From CAZWUK01 sp964636685 (GTDB lineage Bacteria; Bacillota; Clostridia; Christensenellales; CAG-138), in NCBI GenBank assembly GCA_964636685.1, contig CAZWUK010000007.1, forward strand, positions 1 to 42,010: a DNA stretch of 42,010 nucleotides, in the 5' to 3' direction. The first letter of the stretch is position 1; each line of letters begins with the position of its first letter. Below, one piece after another: positions 8,449 to 18,011 of this stretch. The notes under the pieces are model-generated. The model did not search any database and was not told the DNA's origin. It was given only the letters and a program-made list of their open reading frames with translations. Position numbers and translations under genes: made by a program.

Positions 8449-9324
8449 TTATTCGATATTCTGCACCTGCTCGCGGATTTTTTCAATCTCCGCTTTGCCG
8501 GTCAGAACGAGATTTGTCAACGCCGCGTCATTTGCCTTGGAGCCGATGGTGTTGAATTCACGGTTCATTTCCTGCACGACAAAATCCAACCTTCGCCCTG
8601 TCGGCTGGGCATCCTTGAGAAGCAGCCCGAATTGTTCCGTATGGCTATACAAACGTGTGATTTCCTCGTCGATGCTCGCCTTGTCCGCAAACAGAGCGAC
8701 TTCTGTCGCAAGCCGCGCACGATCAACTTCGGTTGATCCCAAGAGTGATTCGATACGCTCAGTAAGCTTTGCGCGATATTCTTCTACAACCAAAGGCGCG
8801 CGCGCTTCGATTTCTTTGGTTAGGGACAGCACGGTATCGCGGCGCTCGGAGAAATCATTTTTCAGCCGCTCTCCCTCGAGAAGGCGCATCTGCCGAAGCT
8901 CCTGCACCGCATTCCTCAATGCTTCCCTGCACAGCGTGGTAACTGCTTCGCGGTCTTCGTCCGCCTCACGGATTTCCGATACGTCCGGCAGCCGCAGCGC
9001 TGTAGAAAGCGATAGATCATCGGGCAGGCCCAAGCTCTTGTTTGCCTGCTTGGCAGAATCGACAAAAGCGGTGAGCAACGGCACGTTGATGACAACGCTT
9101 CGCGCGTCCGAACGGGTGTTTACATAATTGAGAAAGATATCAATATGCCCGCGCGAAAGTGCGCTTGTTAGCTCCGTGCGCAGTACATCCTCCAAAAACG
9201 CGAGGTGACGCGGAAGCCGCATAGAGAGATCCAAAAAACGGTGGTTTACGGATTTCAGGTCGATTGTCATTTCTCGACCGTCGATGCTGGCGCTACCGCG
9301 ACCAAAGCCCGTCATACTAAACAT
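8449..9324 (-). CDS. YicC family protein (putative endoribonuclease)
   Basis: This 291-residue YicC-family protein starts MFSMTGFGRG, the family's diagnostic N-terminus. It ends in the DUF1732 region with QEMNREFNTIGSKANDAAL. YicC proteins are reported to be RNA endonucleases linked to small-RNA turnover in E. coli; the role in Clostridia is less clear. I chose the ATG at 9322-9324, with GGGAGAA nine bases upstream, over an in-frame TTG six codons earlier that overlaps that site. It is first of the yicC-remA-gmk-rpoZ block. Confidence 0.93.
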   Translation of the reverse strand: MFSMTGFGRGSASIDGREMTIDLKSVNHRFLDLSMRLPRHLAFLEDVLRTELTSALSRGHIDIFLNYVNTRSDARSVVINVPLLTAFVDSAKQANKSLGLPDDLSLSTALRLPDVSEIREADEDREAVTTLCREALRNAVQELRQMRLLEGERLKNDFSERRDTVLSLTKEIEARAPLVVEEYRAKLTERIESLLGSTEVDRARLATEVALFADKASIDEEITRLYSHTEQFGLLLKDAQPTGRRLDFVVQEMNREFNTIGSKANDAALTNLVLTGKAEIEKIREQVQNIE

Positions 9325-9370
9325 GCAATCATATTCTCCCAATTTTCTAACGATGTATTATACCATATTG

Positions 9371-10339
9371 TTAAAAGGATGACAAGCGATACAGCTCGTC
9401 CGCGCCGGGCGGATCAATCAACGTTCCGTTTGATTGCACCGCGCTGCCGGGCGTGGCTTTGCCGATGACAGACGCGTGGATCCCGGCATTTTGCAGTGCA
9501 TAAACCAAAGCCTTGCCGTCTTGACAGGCAATCAGCATGCTGCCGCTGGAGATCAGACGGAACGGGTCGAGCGAAAGGAGCTCGCAGATTGCGACGGTTT
9601 CGGGGAGCACCGGGATTTTTTCGGCATCGATTTCCATCCCGCACTTAGCAACATAACCCATTTCCCAACACGCGCCGAGAACCCCGCCTTCTGTTACGTC
9701 GTGCATGGCGGTTGCGCCGTTTCTGATGGCGATACGGCTTTCGGGCACAACGGAGAAATATTTGGTGAAGGCGCGTGCGGAGGTGACTACCGTTTCCGGG
9801 AGCTGCGCAAGCAATTCCTTATAATCTTCCGCTATAATGGCGCTCCCCTCCAGCGCGGCCCATTTGGTCAGGACAATATCATCGCCCGGGCGCATTCCAC
9901 GCATGACGCGATCCTTTGAAAGCCGCGCGATGACAGTGGTATTGGTGACATATCGGGTAACGCTGTCCGTCACCTCCGTATGACCGCCCAAAATATCAAC
10001 ATTGACATTTTTTGCGGCAAGTGCAATATCATCCGCAAGATGTCCAATCTCGTCAAAGGTTGCTTCGGGTGGCGCGAGCAATGTAATGAGCAGTCCTACG
10101 GGGTCTGCGCCTGCGGCGGCAGCATCGTTGCAGGAAACATGTACGGTAAGCGCTCCGAGGCTGCCAAGCTTTGCGGAAGTGATCGGGTCGCAGCTGAGAA
10201 TTGCCAAATCGCCGGAGAGATCCAGCATAGCGCAATACAATCCTACTTCCGGTACGGTTGCGGATTCCGGCCGTGTCTTATCAAATTTGTTCAGAACCAG
10301 TTCTTCCAAACGGTCGTTATCAAGTTTACCAAGTCGCAT
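9371..10339 (-). CDS. AIR synthase-related protein (HypE/ThiL-like ATP-binding fold)
   Basis: This protein of about 322 residues belongs to the PurM/HypE/ThiL/SelD superfamily. It has an N-terminal AIRS domain (about 35-145), with the CDPITSAKLGSLGALTVHVSCND region and an ILGGHTEV motif. A C-terminal AIRS_C domain (about 155-305) carries MHDVTEGGVLGACWEM. No hyp or hydrogenase maturation genes are near, so a HypE role is not supported. ThiL and SelD are also possible only by fold, and the specific substrate is unknown. The start is uncertain. An ATG at 10349-10351 overlaps the ligA stop, but its GGAG is only about two bases away. The ATG at 10337-10339 gives the family-like start MRLGKLDNDRLEEL, with GGAGA 12 bases upstream. 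Confidence 0.8.
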   Translation of the reverse strand: MRLGKLDNDRLEELVLNKFDKTRPESATVPEVGLYCAMLDLSGDLAILSCDPITSAKLGSLGALTVHVSCNDAAAAGADPVGLLITLLAPPEATFDEIGHLADDIALAAKNVNVDILGGHTEVTDSVTRYVTNTTVIARLSKDRVMRGMRPGDDIVLTKWAALEGSAIIAEDYKELLAQLPETVVTSARAFTKYFSVVPESRIAIRNGATAMHDVTEGGVLGACWEMGYVAKCGMEIDAEKIPVLPETVAICELLSLDPFRLISSGSMLIACQDGKALVYALQNAGIHASVIGKATPGSAVQSNGTLIDPPGADELYRLSSF

Positions 10340-10347
10340 GGGGTGTG

Positions 10348-12303
10348 TCATTCTCCGATCAGGTGTAAAAATTCTTCTTCACTTAAAACTGGAATACCAA
10401 GTTCTTTTGCTTTATCCAACTTGCTACCGGCGCTTTCGCCCGCTAAGACGTAGCTTGTCTTCTTGCTGACACTTCCGGCGGCTTTTCCGCCCATCCGTTC
10501 GATGAGGTCTTCGGCGTCGCGGCGTGAGAGCGACGGAAGCGTTCCGGTAACAACGACGGTCTTTCCGGCAAGCGGCTGCATGCCTTCGCTTTTTGCAGCT
10601 TCGACAGGTAAAACGCCAAGCGCAAAAAGTCTGTCAACCTGCCCGATCAGCTTTGGATCGCTCAGAAAGTCAACAATACTGTCCGCAACAATATCTCCAA
10701 TATCCGCAATCGCCAGCAATTCTTCCCGTGTGGCATGACGAAGCCGTTCAAATGTGCCAAAGGTTTTGGCAAGATCCTTGGCTGTCTTTGCTCCCACATT
10801 TGGGATGCCGATTGCAAACAGGAAGGCAGAAAGCGGACGGTGCTTACTGTTATCCAACGCGGACAAAAGATTCTGCGCTTTTTTCTCGCCAAAGCCATCC
10901 AGCGTCAGAAGCTGATCCAGCGTGATTTCATAAAGATCGGGAATGGTCGAGATCCCAAGTGTATCGATCAGCGTTTCCGCGGTTTTTGTGCTGAGGGATT
11001 CAATGTCCATTGCGTCACGCGCAGCATAGTGGTCGAGCATGCGCACGATCTGCGGTTTGCAGGAGAGGGAATTTGTGCAAAACAGATGCGCACCCCGCTG
11101 TTCAACATGCGCGCCGCACTGCGGACAGACACGCGGTTTGTCGATAAAGCGCTCCGGAATGTCACCTGGAACACTGCAAAGAATCTCCGGGATAACATCA
11201 TTGCTGCGACGCACAAAAACACGCGAACCGATGCCGACGTGTTTGCGCTGGATGTCGTCATAATTGTTGAGCGTCGCCTTTTTTACGGTTGCACCGCTCA
11301 ATTCAACGGGGGAAAGATGCGCAAGCGGGGTCAGCTTTCCCGTGCGTCCGACCTCCCAGGTGACGTCTTCGACAATTGCAGTCACTTCTTCTGCTGCGAA
11401 TTTGAATGCCATCGCCCAGCGTGGGAATTTCTCCGTCGCACCAAGACGTGCGCGGGCAGAGAAGTCAGTGACCTTTACGACCATCCCATCAATTAAGTAA
11501 TCGAGCGCAGGCCGGATTTTTTCCGCCTCTTCAATTTCGGCAATCAACTGCTTTGGCGTATGGCAGTATCGAATATACTCGCTGACGGGAAAGCCGTTTT
11601 CACGCAGAAATGCAAGCATTTCCTGCTGATTTTGCAAGCTCTTTCCCTCAATATAGCCGACATTGTAGCAAAAACAGTCGAGCTTTCGAGAGGCAGTGAC
11701 CTTGGGATCCAGATTGCGCAGAGCACCGGCTGCGGCGTTTCTGGCATTCTTCAACGGCTCTTGTGCCGTTTCATTAAACTGCTCCAACGTCGACAATCGC
11801 ATGATGCACTCGCCCTGTACCTCCATTCGCCCTGTAAACGGAATCGTAAGCGGTATGCGGCAGATGGTCTTGATCTGTTCTAAAATTCCTTCTCCGGTTA
11901 CGCCGTTTCCACGGGTCGCGCCTTGTGTGAGCCGACCGTGTTCGTAAGTCAGGTTGACGGTCAGACCGTCAAATTTATATTCCACTCCGAATTCGGGTGT
12001 AAAATCATTGCCAGCCAGACGCTCGACCCGTTCCACCCATTCGGAAAGTGCGGATTCTGTTCGTACTTTATCAAGACTCCAAAGGCGTCCGAGATGCGTA
12101 TGCGGCAAAAAACCGGACACAGCTGTACCGCCAACGCGATGCGTGGGGGAATCCGGAAGCACCGTGCCGGTAGATTTTTCCAAAGCGACAAGTTCATCGT
12201 ACAGCTTGTCGTATTCCGCATCAGAAACCATGGGGGCGTCTTCATCATAGTACGCGCGCCCGAGCGCCGATAGCAATTGTGTCAGCTCTTCCTGCCGATT
12301 CAT
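10348..12303 (-). CDS. ligA: NAD-dependent DNA ligase
   Basis: LigA seals nicks in DNA using NAD+ during lagging-strand synthesis and repair. The 651-residue protein shows the adenylation motif KFDG with the catalytic Lys near 110. It then has the OB fold, a four-cysteine zinc finger (Cys 393, 396, 409, 415), helix-hairpin-helix repeats (about 440-560) and a C-terminal BRCT domain (about 576-651). The ATG at 12301-12303 has AGGAGGT four bases upstream; an earlier in-frame ATG far upstream would overlap pcrA and is rejected. It lies 37 bases after pcrA, the common pcrA-ligA pair. Confidence 0.98.
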   Translation of the reverse strand: MNRQEELTQLLSALGRAYYDEDAPMVSDAEYDKLYDELVALEKSTGTVLPDSPTHRVGGTAVSGFLPHTHLGRLWSLDKVRTESALSEWVERVERLAGNDFTPEFGVEYKFDGLTVNLTYEHGRLTQGATRGNGVTGEGILEQIKTICRIPLTIPFTGRMEVQGECIMRLSTLEQFNETAQEPLKNARNAAAGALRNLDPKVTASRKLDCFCYNVGYIEGKSLQNQQEMLAFLRENGFPVSEYIRYCHTPKQLIAEIEEAEKIRPALDYLIDGMVVKVTDFSARARLGATEKFPRWAMAFKFAAEEVTAIVEDVTWEVGRTGKLTPLAHLSPVELSGATVKKATLNNYDDIQRKHVGIGSRVFVRRSNDVIPEILCSVPGDIPERFIDKPRVCPQCGAHVEQRGAHLFCTNSLSCKPQIVRMLDHYAARDAMDIESLSTKTAETLIDTLGISTIPDLYEITLDQLLTLDGFGEKKAQNLLSALDNSKHRPLSAFLFAIGIPNVGAKTAKDLAKTFGTFERLRHATREELLAIADIGDIVADSIVDFLSDPKLIGQVDRLFALGVLPVEAAKSEGMQPLAGKTVVVTGTLPSLSRRDAEDLIERMGGKAAGSVSKKTSYVLAGESAGSKLDKAKELGIPVLSEEEFLHLIGE

Positions 12304-12340
12304 AGAGACCTCCTGTGTCGTAAGCCAAAAGCGCAAAGCA

Positions 12341-14557
12341 TTAAAGTAAGTCGATCGGCGCATAGGCCGTCGCAATCTTTTTGATCGCGCCGGTGTCAAA
12401 GTGGATTTCAGCAACTTGCCCGGTACCGCTGCCGGTAACGGTGAGAACATTTCCATCGCCAAAGGTTTTGTGATGTACACGCTGCCCCACTGTCAGCACC
12501 GCAGTATTGACGGCGCGGCTTGCAACGTTGTATGTCGGAATGGCTGCTGCACCCGTCGGTTTATTCTGCGGCTTTTTCAATGTGTGCATGTCCTGCGATA
12601 CGGGCGCTTCATAGCGTGGTTTCGGCGCCGGACGGGAAATAACGGGCTCCTGCTCCGGTAAAGCGTCTTTGAGCTCCTGCAAAAAGCAGGAAGGTAAAAA
12701 CGATTCGATTCTGCCATACAGCATGCGTGAGTTTGCAAAGGTAATGTGCAGTTCCTCTCTTGCACGCGTAATTCCCACATAGCACAGCCGGCGTTCCTCT
12801 TCCAATCTGTCCGGATCGAAGCGAGATTGCGAGGAGGGGAAGATCCCGTCCTCAAAGCCGGGCAGAAAGACGACTGGAAACTCAAGCCCCTTTGCACTGT
12901 GCAGCGTCATAAGCGTTACCGCTCCGCTGTGTTCATCCACATCATCCGCCTGCGAAAAGAGCGCGACATTCTCCAGAAATACCGAGAGCGGATCGGCGTC
13001 CGGGTCGGTGAGTCCCGTTTCAAACTCGCGGATATAGCCCACAAGCTCAGAAACGATTTCTGCTCTTGCATCATAGTTTTCCTTGCGATCCTCTCGAAGA
13101 TACGTGTCGTAGTGGATCGTAGAAAGCAACAGCTCCGTGGTGTCCGCCAACGGTTCCTGTCCAAGATGTAAGTAGATCTGCTGAATGGTATCACAAAAGG
13201 ACTGCATTTTTCCGGCAATTTTTTGTGGCAGCAAAGCCGGATCCATTGCAATGTGAAACAGCGAGGTCGCATTTTTATTTGCAGCTTCCTGTAATGCGGC
13301 GATGGCGGCAGGCCCGATGCCGCGCCTGGGAACATTGATGACGCGCAGAAAAGCAATGTCGTCCGTCGGATTTTGCAATAAGCGCAAATAGGACAGAATA
13401 TCCTTGACCTCCGCACGCTGGAAGAACGACGTTCCGCCGTAAACCTTATATGGGATGTCATAGCTTTTCAGGTACATTTCAAGCACACGGCTTTGTGCGT
13501 GCGTGCGATAGAGAACGGCGTAATCATCATATCGCCGCCCGCCGCGCAGCGTCCCAGATAAAATCCGGTTGCAAAGATACGTCGCCTCGTCCCGCTCGTC
13601 AGTACATTCATGCAGGTCGATCGGGGTTCCGTTACCCTGATCCGTCCAGAGCGTCTTGGACTTTCTGCCTTTATTATTTTGAATTACAAGGTTTGCGGCT
13701 TTTAAGATGGTTCCGGTCGAACGGTAATTCTGCTCGAGACGAATGACCTTCGCACCGGGAAAATCCTTTTCAAATTCGAGGATATTTCGAATATCCGCGC
13801 CGCGCCAACCGTAGATGCTCTGGTCGTCGTCACCAACGACACAGATGTTTTTATGCTGGGCTGCAAGCATGGATACGATATGATATTGCGTCATGTTGGT
13901 GTCTTGATACTCGTCCACCAAAATGTACCGGAAGCGTCGCTGGTACTTTTCCAGCACGTCGGGACAAGTTGCAAACAGTTCGCTTGTTTTTAGAAGCAGA
14001 TCGTCAAAATCCAAGGCGTTGTTGCATTTGAGCTGCTTTTGATACGCATCGTAAACATCGACAACGGGGGAGGGCTTGCCGCATTCGATCAAATATTGAC
14101 GCGGGCTTTGCGAATGGTTCTTCGCTTCTGAAATATCGCCGGCAAGCGCTCTTGGCGTATATACCTTATCGTTTAAATTCAATTCCCTTATAATCTTTTT
14201 ATAGAGCGATTGCTGGTCGGCGTCGTCATAGATTACAAAGGTCTTGCTGTAACCCAAACGCTCGATCTCCATGCGCAAAATACGTACACAGCACGCGTGA
14301 AATGTCATTACCCAGAGATCGTTTGCAACCGTGCCAATCAAATCGCTCACGCGTTCCCGCATTTCTCCGGCGGCCTTGTTGGTGAACGTCAACGCAAGGA
14401 TATTTCTCGGGCTGATCCCACATTCCTGCATCAGATAAGCAATCCTGTGCGTGAGTACGCGAGTTTTGCCGCTCCCGGCGCCGGCAAGGACTAAAAGCGG
14501 GCCGTTTGTGGTGCAGACGGCTTCCGATTGCGGTTGATTCAGTCTTGAAAGATCCAT
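12341..14557 (-). CDS. pcrA: ATP-dependent DNA helicase PcrA (UvrD family)
   Basis: PcrA is the essential UvrD-like 3'-5' helicase of Gram-positive bacteria, acting in repair, rolling-circle replication and removal of stalled RNA polymerase. The 738-residue protein has Walker A LVLAGAGSGKTRVLT (about 22-36), the VDEYQDTN Walker B, QNYRS motif IV and FLPGFEDGIFP near the C-terminal helicase motifs. Its C-terminal Tudor-like segment VGQRVHHKTFGDGNVL is a PcrA trademark. The ATG at 14555-14557 follows GAGGA. It heads the minus-strand gene run, with an extended -10 promoter 30-40 bases upstream. Confidence 0.98.
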   Translation of the reverse strand: MDLSRLNQPQSEAVCTTNGPLLVLAGAGSGKTRVLTHRIAYLMQECGISPRNILALTFTNKAAGEMRERVSDLIGTVANDLWVMTFHACCVRILRMEIERLGYSKTFVIYDDADQQSLYKKIIRELNLNDKVYTPRALAGDISEAKNHSQSPRQYLIECGKPSPVVDVYDAYQKQLKCNNALDFDDLLLKTSELFATCPDVLEKYQRRFRYILVDEYQDTNMTQYHIVSMLAAQHKNICVVGDDDQSIYGWRGADIRNILEFEKDFPGAKVIRLEQNYRSTGTILKAANLVIQNNKGRKSKTLWTDQGNGTPIDLHECTDERDEATYLCNRILSGTLRGGRRYDDYAVLYRTHAQSRVLEMYLKSYDIPYKVYGGTSFFQRAEVKDILSYLRLLQNPTDDIAFLRVINVPRRGIGPAAIAALQEAANKNATSLFHIAMDPALLPQKIAGKMQSFCDTIQQIYLHLGQEPLADTTELLLSTIHYDTYLREDRKENYDARAEIVSELVGYIREFETGLTDPDADPLSVFLENVALFSQADDVDEHSGAVTLMTLHSAKGLEFPVVFLPGFEDGIFPSSQSRFDPDRLEEERRLCYVGITRAREELHITFANSRMLYGRIESFLPSCFLQELKDALPEQEPVISRPAPKPRYEAPVSQDMHTLKKPQNKPTGAAAIPTYNVASRAVNTAVLTVGQRVHHKTFGDGNVLTVTGSGTGQVAEIHFDTGAIKKIATAYAPIDLL

Positions 14558-14586
14558 ATTTCCTCACAAAATCGTATTGAGAAAAT

Positions 14587-14595
14587 ATTATACCA
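14587..14595 (-). promoter_or_regulatory. Extended -10 promoter for pcrA-ligA
   Basis: On the minus strand the sequence reads TGGTATAAT, an extended -10 with a consensus hexamer, about 30 bases before the pcrA start. No good -35 hexamer is visible at 17 bases. Confidence 0.5.
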
Positions 14596-14714
14596 CAACC
14601 GGCAAAAACTTTCAGCGGGTTTTCGCAAAACCGTAGAGACATAAAACGAACCGCATCTGCATTCAGCGATATTATGGCAAAAATGAGCCGGAAGGAAACA
14701 TTTTTTTGTTTTGC

Positions 14715-14744
14715 TTGCGTGATGATAATCTGTAAGACTATAAT
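14715..14744 (+). promoter_or_regulatory. Probable SigA promoter for the P-loop gene and thrC
   Basis: TTGCGT (14715-14720) and a perfect TATAAT (14739-14744) are 18 bases apart, upstream of the plus-strand cluster. It is divergent from pcrA. Confidence 0.55.
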
Positions 14745-14776
14745 ATAGTCAAATAAACTAAAAGGGGGAATCGGAC

Positions 14777-15190
14777 TTGATTGGAGTTATCTTCGGAGAA
14801 AAAGGCGCAGGCAAGACCAAACGCATCCTGGAGCGCGCAAACGCAGCGGTAAAACAGGCAAAAGGCAGCGTGGTATTCATCGACGACGACAACAGCTACA
14901 TGTACGATCTCGATAAGAACATTCGTTTTATCAATGCCGCACAATACGGCATCATGACGCCAAAGATGATCTATGGCTTTATCTGCGGCATCGCAGCGCA
15001 GGACTATGACTTGGAATATCTGTATATCGACGGTCTTCTTTCTTTCTTGAACGATCACGATCTTTCTACGCTGGAAGAGCTTTTTGCTAGCATGAAGGCG
15101 TTGTCCGATAAGCGAAACATCAACATCATCGTTAGTCTTTCCGCAGCGGAGAAAGACTTGCCCTCCTTTATAAAGGACATGGTACTGTAA
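14777..15190 (+). CDS. Small P-loop ATPase-like protein of unknown function
   Basis: This 137-residue protein has a Walker A motif GEKGAGKT at 7-14 and a hydrophobic strand ending in Asp at about 80-85 (LEYLYID) that could be Walker B. The fold looks like a minimal P-loop NTPase. Related clostridial proteins are often loosely labelled as PilT-like, but there is no pilus machinery here and I do not support that role. The likely start is TTG at 14777-14779, because AAAGGGGG lies eight bases upstream and the hydrophobic beta strand begins directly after it. It probably shares a transcript with thrC 38 bases downstream. No membrane segment is present. Confidence 0.8.
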   Translation: MIGVIFGEKGAGKTKRILERANAAVKQAKGSVVFIDDDNSYMYDLDKNIRFINAAQYGIMTPKMIYGFICGIAAQDYDLEYLYIDGLLSFLNDHDLSTLEELFASMKALSDKRNINIIVSLSAAEKDLPSFIKDMVL

Positions 15191-15228
15191 CGATTCATCC
15201 CCAATCAAACATAAAGGAAATCTTTTTC

Positions 15229-16704
15229 ATGAAATACCTAAGTACCAGAGGCGGCGAGGCCGTCTCGGCGGCGCAGGCAATCGTACGCGGCATTTGTCCG
15301 ACTGGCGGACTGTACGTTCCCGCATCGTTTCCGAAACTCGATATTGCGACGTTGATTCCGTTGGCAGACGACTATTGCGCCATTGCAGAACGTGTAATGG
15401 CGCTCTATCTGCCGGAGATGAAAAAAGAAAAAATGGCTGGCAATATCAAAGCTGCATACGCATCTTTTGATACGGCCGAGGTAGTACCGCTGCATGATCT
15501 GACGGAGCAGGAATCCGTTTTGGAACTATGGCACGGTCCAACGATGGCTTTTAAAGACATAGCGCTGCAAATGCTCCCTTATTTAATGCGTGATTCGCTG
15601 GATAAAACCGGCGAATCGCGGGACGTCTATATTCTTGTGGCGACCTCGGGGGATACCGGAAAGGCGGCGCTTGCCGGCTTTTGCGACGTCCCGGGCACAC
15701 GGGTGCTGGTTTTTTATCCGGAGGGCGGCGTATCCGAAGCACAGCGGCTTCAAATGGTCACACAGCGCGGAAAAAACGTCGATGTATGCGCCGTGCGTGG
15801 TAATTTCGACGATGCGCAAACCGGCGTAAAACAGATTTTCGCATCCCAAGCGGCGGCAACCCGTTTGGAAGAACTTGGCTACCGGCTTTCTTCGGCCAAT
15901 TCCATTAATTTTGGGCGACTGCTGCCGCAGATCGTATATTATTTTTCGTCTTATGCAAAGCTTGCTGCGAAAAAGCAGATTTCTTGCGGTGAGAGAATCA
16001 ACTTCTGCGTGCCGACCGGAAACTTCGGTGACATTCTTGCTGGTTACTATGCTATGCGGATGGGTTTGCCGATCAACAAACTGATTTGCGCTTCCAACCG
16101 CAACAACGTTCTGGCAGATTTTTTTCGGACGGGTGTTTACAATGATAATCGTCCGTTTTTCAAGAGTATGAGCTGCTCGATTGATATTTTAGTATCCTCA
16201 AACCTTGAACGTTTGCTTTTTGAAATCAGCGGGCGTGATCCTGAACAGGTTGGGGAATGGATGACGCAGCTCAGAACTTCTGGGGAATACTCTATCGGAG
16301 AGGATGCGGTTGCACAGCTTTCCAAAGAGTTTTATGCCGATTGGTGTACGGAGGAAGACACGCTGGATACGATTCGAAAGGTATGGCGGCAAAATCGGTA
16401 CCTGATGGATCCGCATACAGCGGTTGCACAAATCGTATACGAACGCTATGTAGCGAAGACGGGAGATACCGCAAAAACAGTACTTTTGTCTACCGCAAAC
16501 CCATATAAATTTGCCACGCATGTGTTGTCGGCGCTGGAAGTGGCGGCGCCTGACGATTTTGCCAATGTCGCACGACTGCATGATCTCACCGGTGCTTCTG
16601 TTCCGGCGGGGATCTCTGAACTTTCCAGCCTAACAGAACGTCATTTAGACGTTTGTGAACTTGACGACATGCAAAGCCGTGTAATATCAGGCGTGCAAAA
16701 ATAA
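15229..16704 (+). CDS. thrC: Threonine synthase
   Basis: Threonine synthase converts O-phosphohomoserine to threonine with pyridoxal phosphate. The 491-residue protein is of the longer E. coli/yeast-like class. It starts with the family sequence MKYLSTRGG. The PLP-binding Lys sits near 109 in HGPTMAFKD, and the SGDTGKAALAG phosphate-binding loop is at about 140-150. The SSANSINFGRLLPQIVYYF segment is also diagnostic. AAAGGAAA lies eight bases before the ATG. No hom or thrB genes are in the window. Confidence 0.97.
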   Translation: MKYLSTRGGEAVSAAQAIVRGICPTGGLYVPASFPKLDIATLIPLADDYCAIAERVMALYLPEMKKEKMAGNIKAAYASFDTAEVVPLHDLTEQESVLELWHGPTMAFKDIALQMLPYLMRDSLDKTGESRDVYILVATSGDTGKAALAGFCDVPGTRVLVFYPEGGVSEAQRLQMVTQRGKNVDVCAVRGNFDDAQTGVKQIFASQAAATRLEELGYRLSSANSINFGRLLPQIVYYFSSYAKLAAKKQISCGERINFCVPTGNFGDILAGYYAMRMGLPINKLICASNRNNVLADFFRTGVYNDNRPFFKSMSCSIDILVSSNLERLLFEISGRDPEQVGEWMTQLRTSGEYSIGEDAVAQLSKEFYADWCTEEDTLDTIRKVWRQNRYLMDPHTAVAQIVYERYVAKTGDTAKTVLLSTANPYKFATHVLSALEVAAPDDFANVARLHDLTGASVPAGISELSSLTERHLDVCELDDMQSRVISGVQK

Positions 16705-16725
16705 AGAAAAGAACCGAGAATATCG

Positions 16726-18009
16726 ATGGAATATCGCAACCCAATTTCGGAAAAAGATGCTGCCGTATCGACGCCCAGCGAAGGGCCGATGGAATCGCCG
16801 CGACAGAATCGTTTCATCATGGCAGGGTATGTTCTGCTTACGGCGCTCATCGCGTCTCTTGCGACCGCGCTTGTGATGCGCGGCGAATTCGAAAAACAGC
16901 TGGATGCGCAATATGGTCAGTATAAACCGCTGATTGAGATGGCAGAAACCATAGAGGACAAGTATTACTATATGGAAGACGTACAGTCACAAAGCGGTGA
17001 AAATCATTTGGTGGACGGTGCGCTTCGCGGCATGATCGGCAGTATTGGCGATACTTATGCCGCCTATTATACGGAGGAACAGTATCAGGAGCTGATGCAG
17101 ACCAACAGCGGGGAATACAAGGGCCTTGGTATTATGGTGATCGTTCCGGATGAAACGGGAAGTGCCATTTCCAAAGTATATGCCGGCGGACCGATGGAGG
17201 CGCAGGGCGTTGTACCCGGCGACATCATTTTGAAAGTCAACGGAACCGATGCAGCAAACATGGAGTTTGAAGCCTTCCTTGCGTTGTTTTCAAAGGATGA
17301 CGCCGTCCCGGACGTGATACTGCTCCTGCATGATGGAATAGAACGTGAAATTACGGTTTACCGTTCTGAAATCGTCGTGCCGCGCGTATCGTATGAGCTT
17401 CTGCCGGAAAACGTCGCTTACATTCGCATTGAGGAGTTTACAGGCGGTGTTATTACGGAGCTCACCGACGCGGTAAAAGAAGCGCAGAAGGATGGCGCGG
17501 TTGGGTTGCTGATTGATCTGCGGGACAATCCCGGCGGTGGACTGACGGAGGTGCTTGGTACCGTCGATCTGTTTTTAGATAAGGGAGACGTTATTACGAC
17601 CTTAAAGTCGCGTTCTGATAATTCGATCGTCTATAAAGCAGAGTCTGACAGCGAACTGTCCTTGCCGGTAGCCGTGCTGGTCAACGGGAACTCCGCATCA
17701 GCCAGCGAACTGTTTTCCGGCGCGCTCCAATCGCACAAACGCGCCGTTATCATCGGCACGCAGACGTTTGGGAAAGGCATTGTGCAGAGCTTTTACCGTT
17801 TGAATTCAAACAGCGGCTGGGTGAAAATGACCACAGAGGCTTATTTCACACCCAGTGATGTTTGCATTCAAGGCATTGGAATTACCCCCGATATTCAGAT
17901 TGAATTGCCTAAGGAACTGCAAGGCTATTATGATATTGGCGAGATCGAGCATGACCTGGATACGCAGTTGCAGCAAGGGATTGCATATTTGACCGCTACG
18001 GAGAGTTAA
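16726..18009 (+). CDS. S41-family C-terminal processing protease (CtpA/CtpB type)
   Basis: This 427-residue serine protease has a short cytoplasmic N-terminus, one membrane anchor (about 31-51) and then an extracytoplasmic part. A PDZ domain at about 130-205 includes the GLGIMV and GVVPGDIILKVNG motifs. The S41 catalytic domain follows. The Ser-Lys dyad is visible as GNSASASE with Ser near 325 and FGKGIVQ with Lys near 350 and Gln 354, the spacing known from CtpB. Such proteases trim envelope proteins or, in spore formers, activate regulators such as SpoIVFA; the target here is unknown. The ribosome binding site is weak. It lies 21 bases after thrC and two bases before the next gene, so it is probably co-transcribed. 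Confidence 0.94.
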   Translation: MEYRNPISEKDAAVSTPSEGPMESPRQNRFIMAGYVLLTALIASLATALVMRGEFEKQLDAQYGQYKPLIEMAETIEDKYYYMEDVQSQSGENHLVDGALRGMIGSIGDTYAAYYTEEQYQELMQTNSGEYKGLGIMVIVPDETGSAISKVYAGGPMEAQGVVPGDIILKVNGTDAANMEFEAFLALFSKDDAVPDVILLLHDGIEREITVYRSEIVVPRVSYELLPENVAYIRIEEFTGGVITELTDAVKEAQKDGAVGLLIDLRDNPGGGLTEVLGTVDLFLDKGDVITTLKSRSDNSIVYKAESDSELSLPVAVLVNGNSASASELFSGALQSHKRAVIIGTQTFGKGIVQSFYRLNSNSGWVKMTTEAYFTPSDVCIQGIGITPDIQIELPKELQGYYDIGEIEHDLDTQLQQGIAYLTATES

Positions 18010-18011
18010 AA

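Noticed and set aside
8246..9127. 293-codon plus-strand frame antisense to yicC
   Set aside because: Serine/arginine-rich shadow of the YicC coding sequence without a ribosome binding site.
10735..11496. 253-codon plus-strand frame antisense to ligA
   Set aside because: It mirrors the LigA coding sequence and shows no family features.
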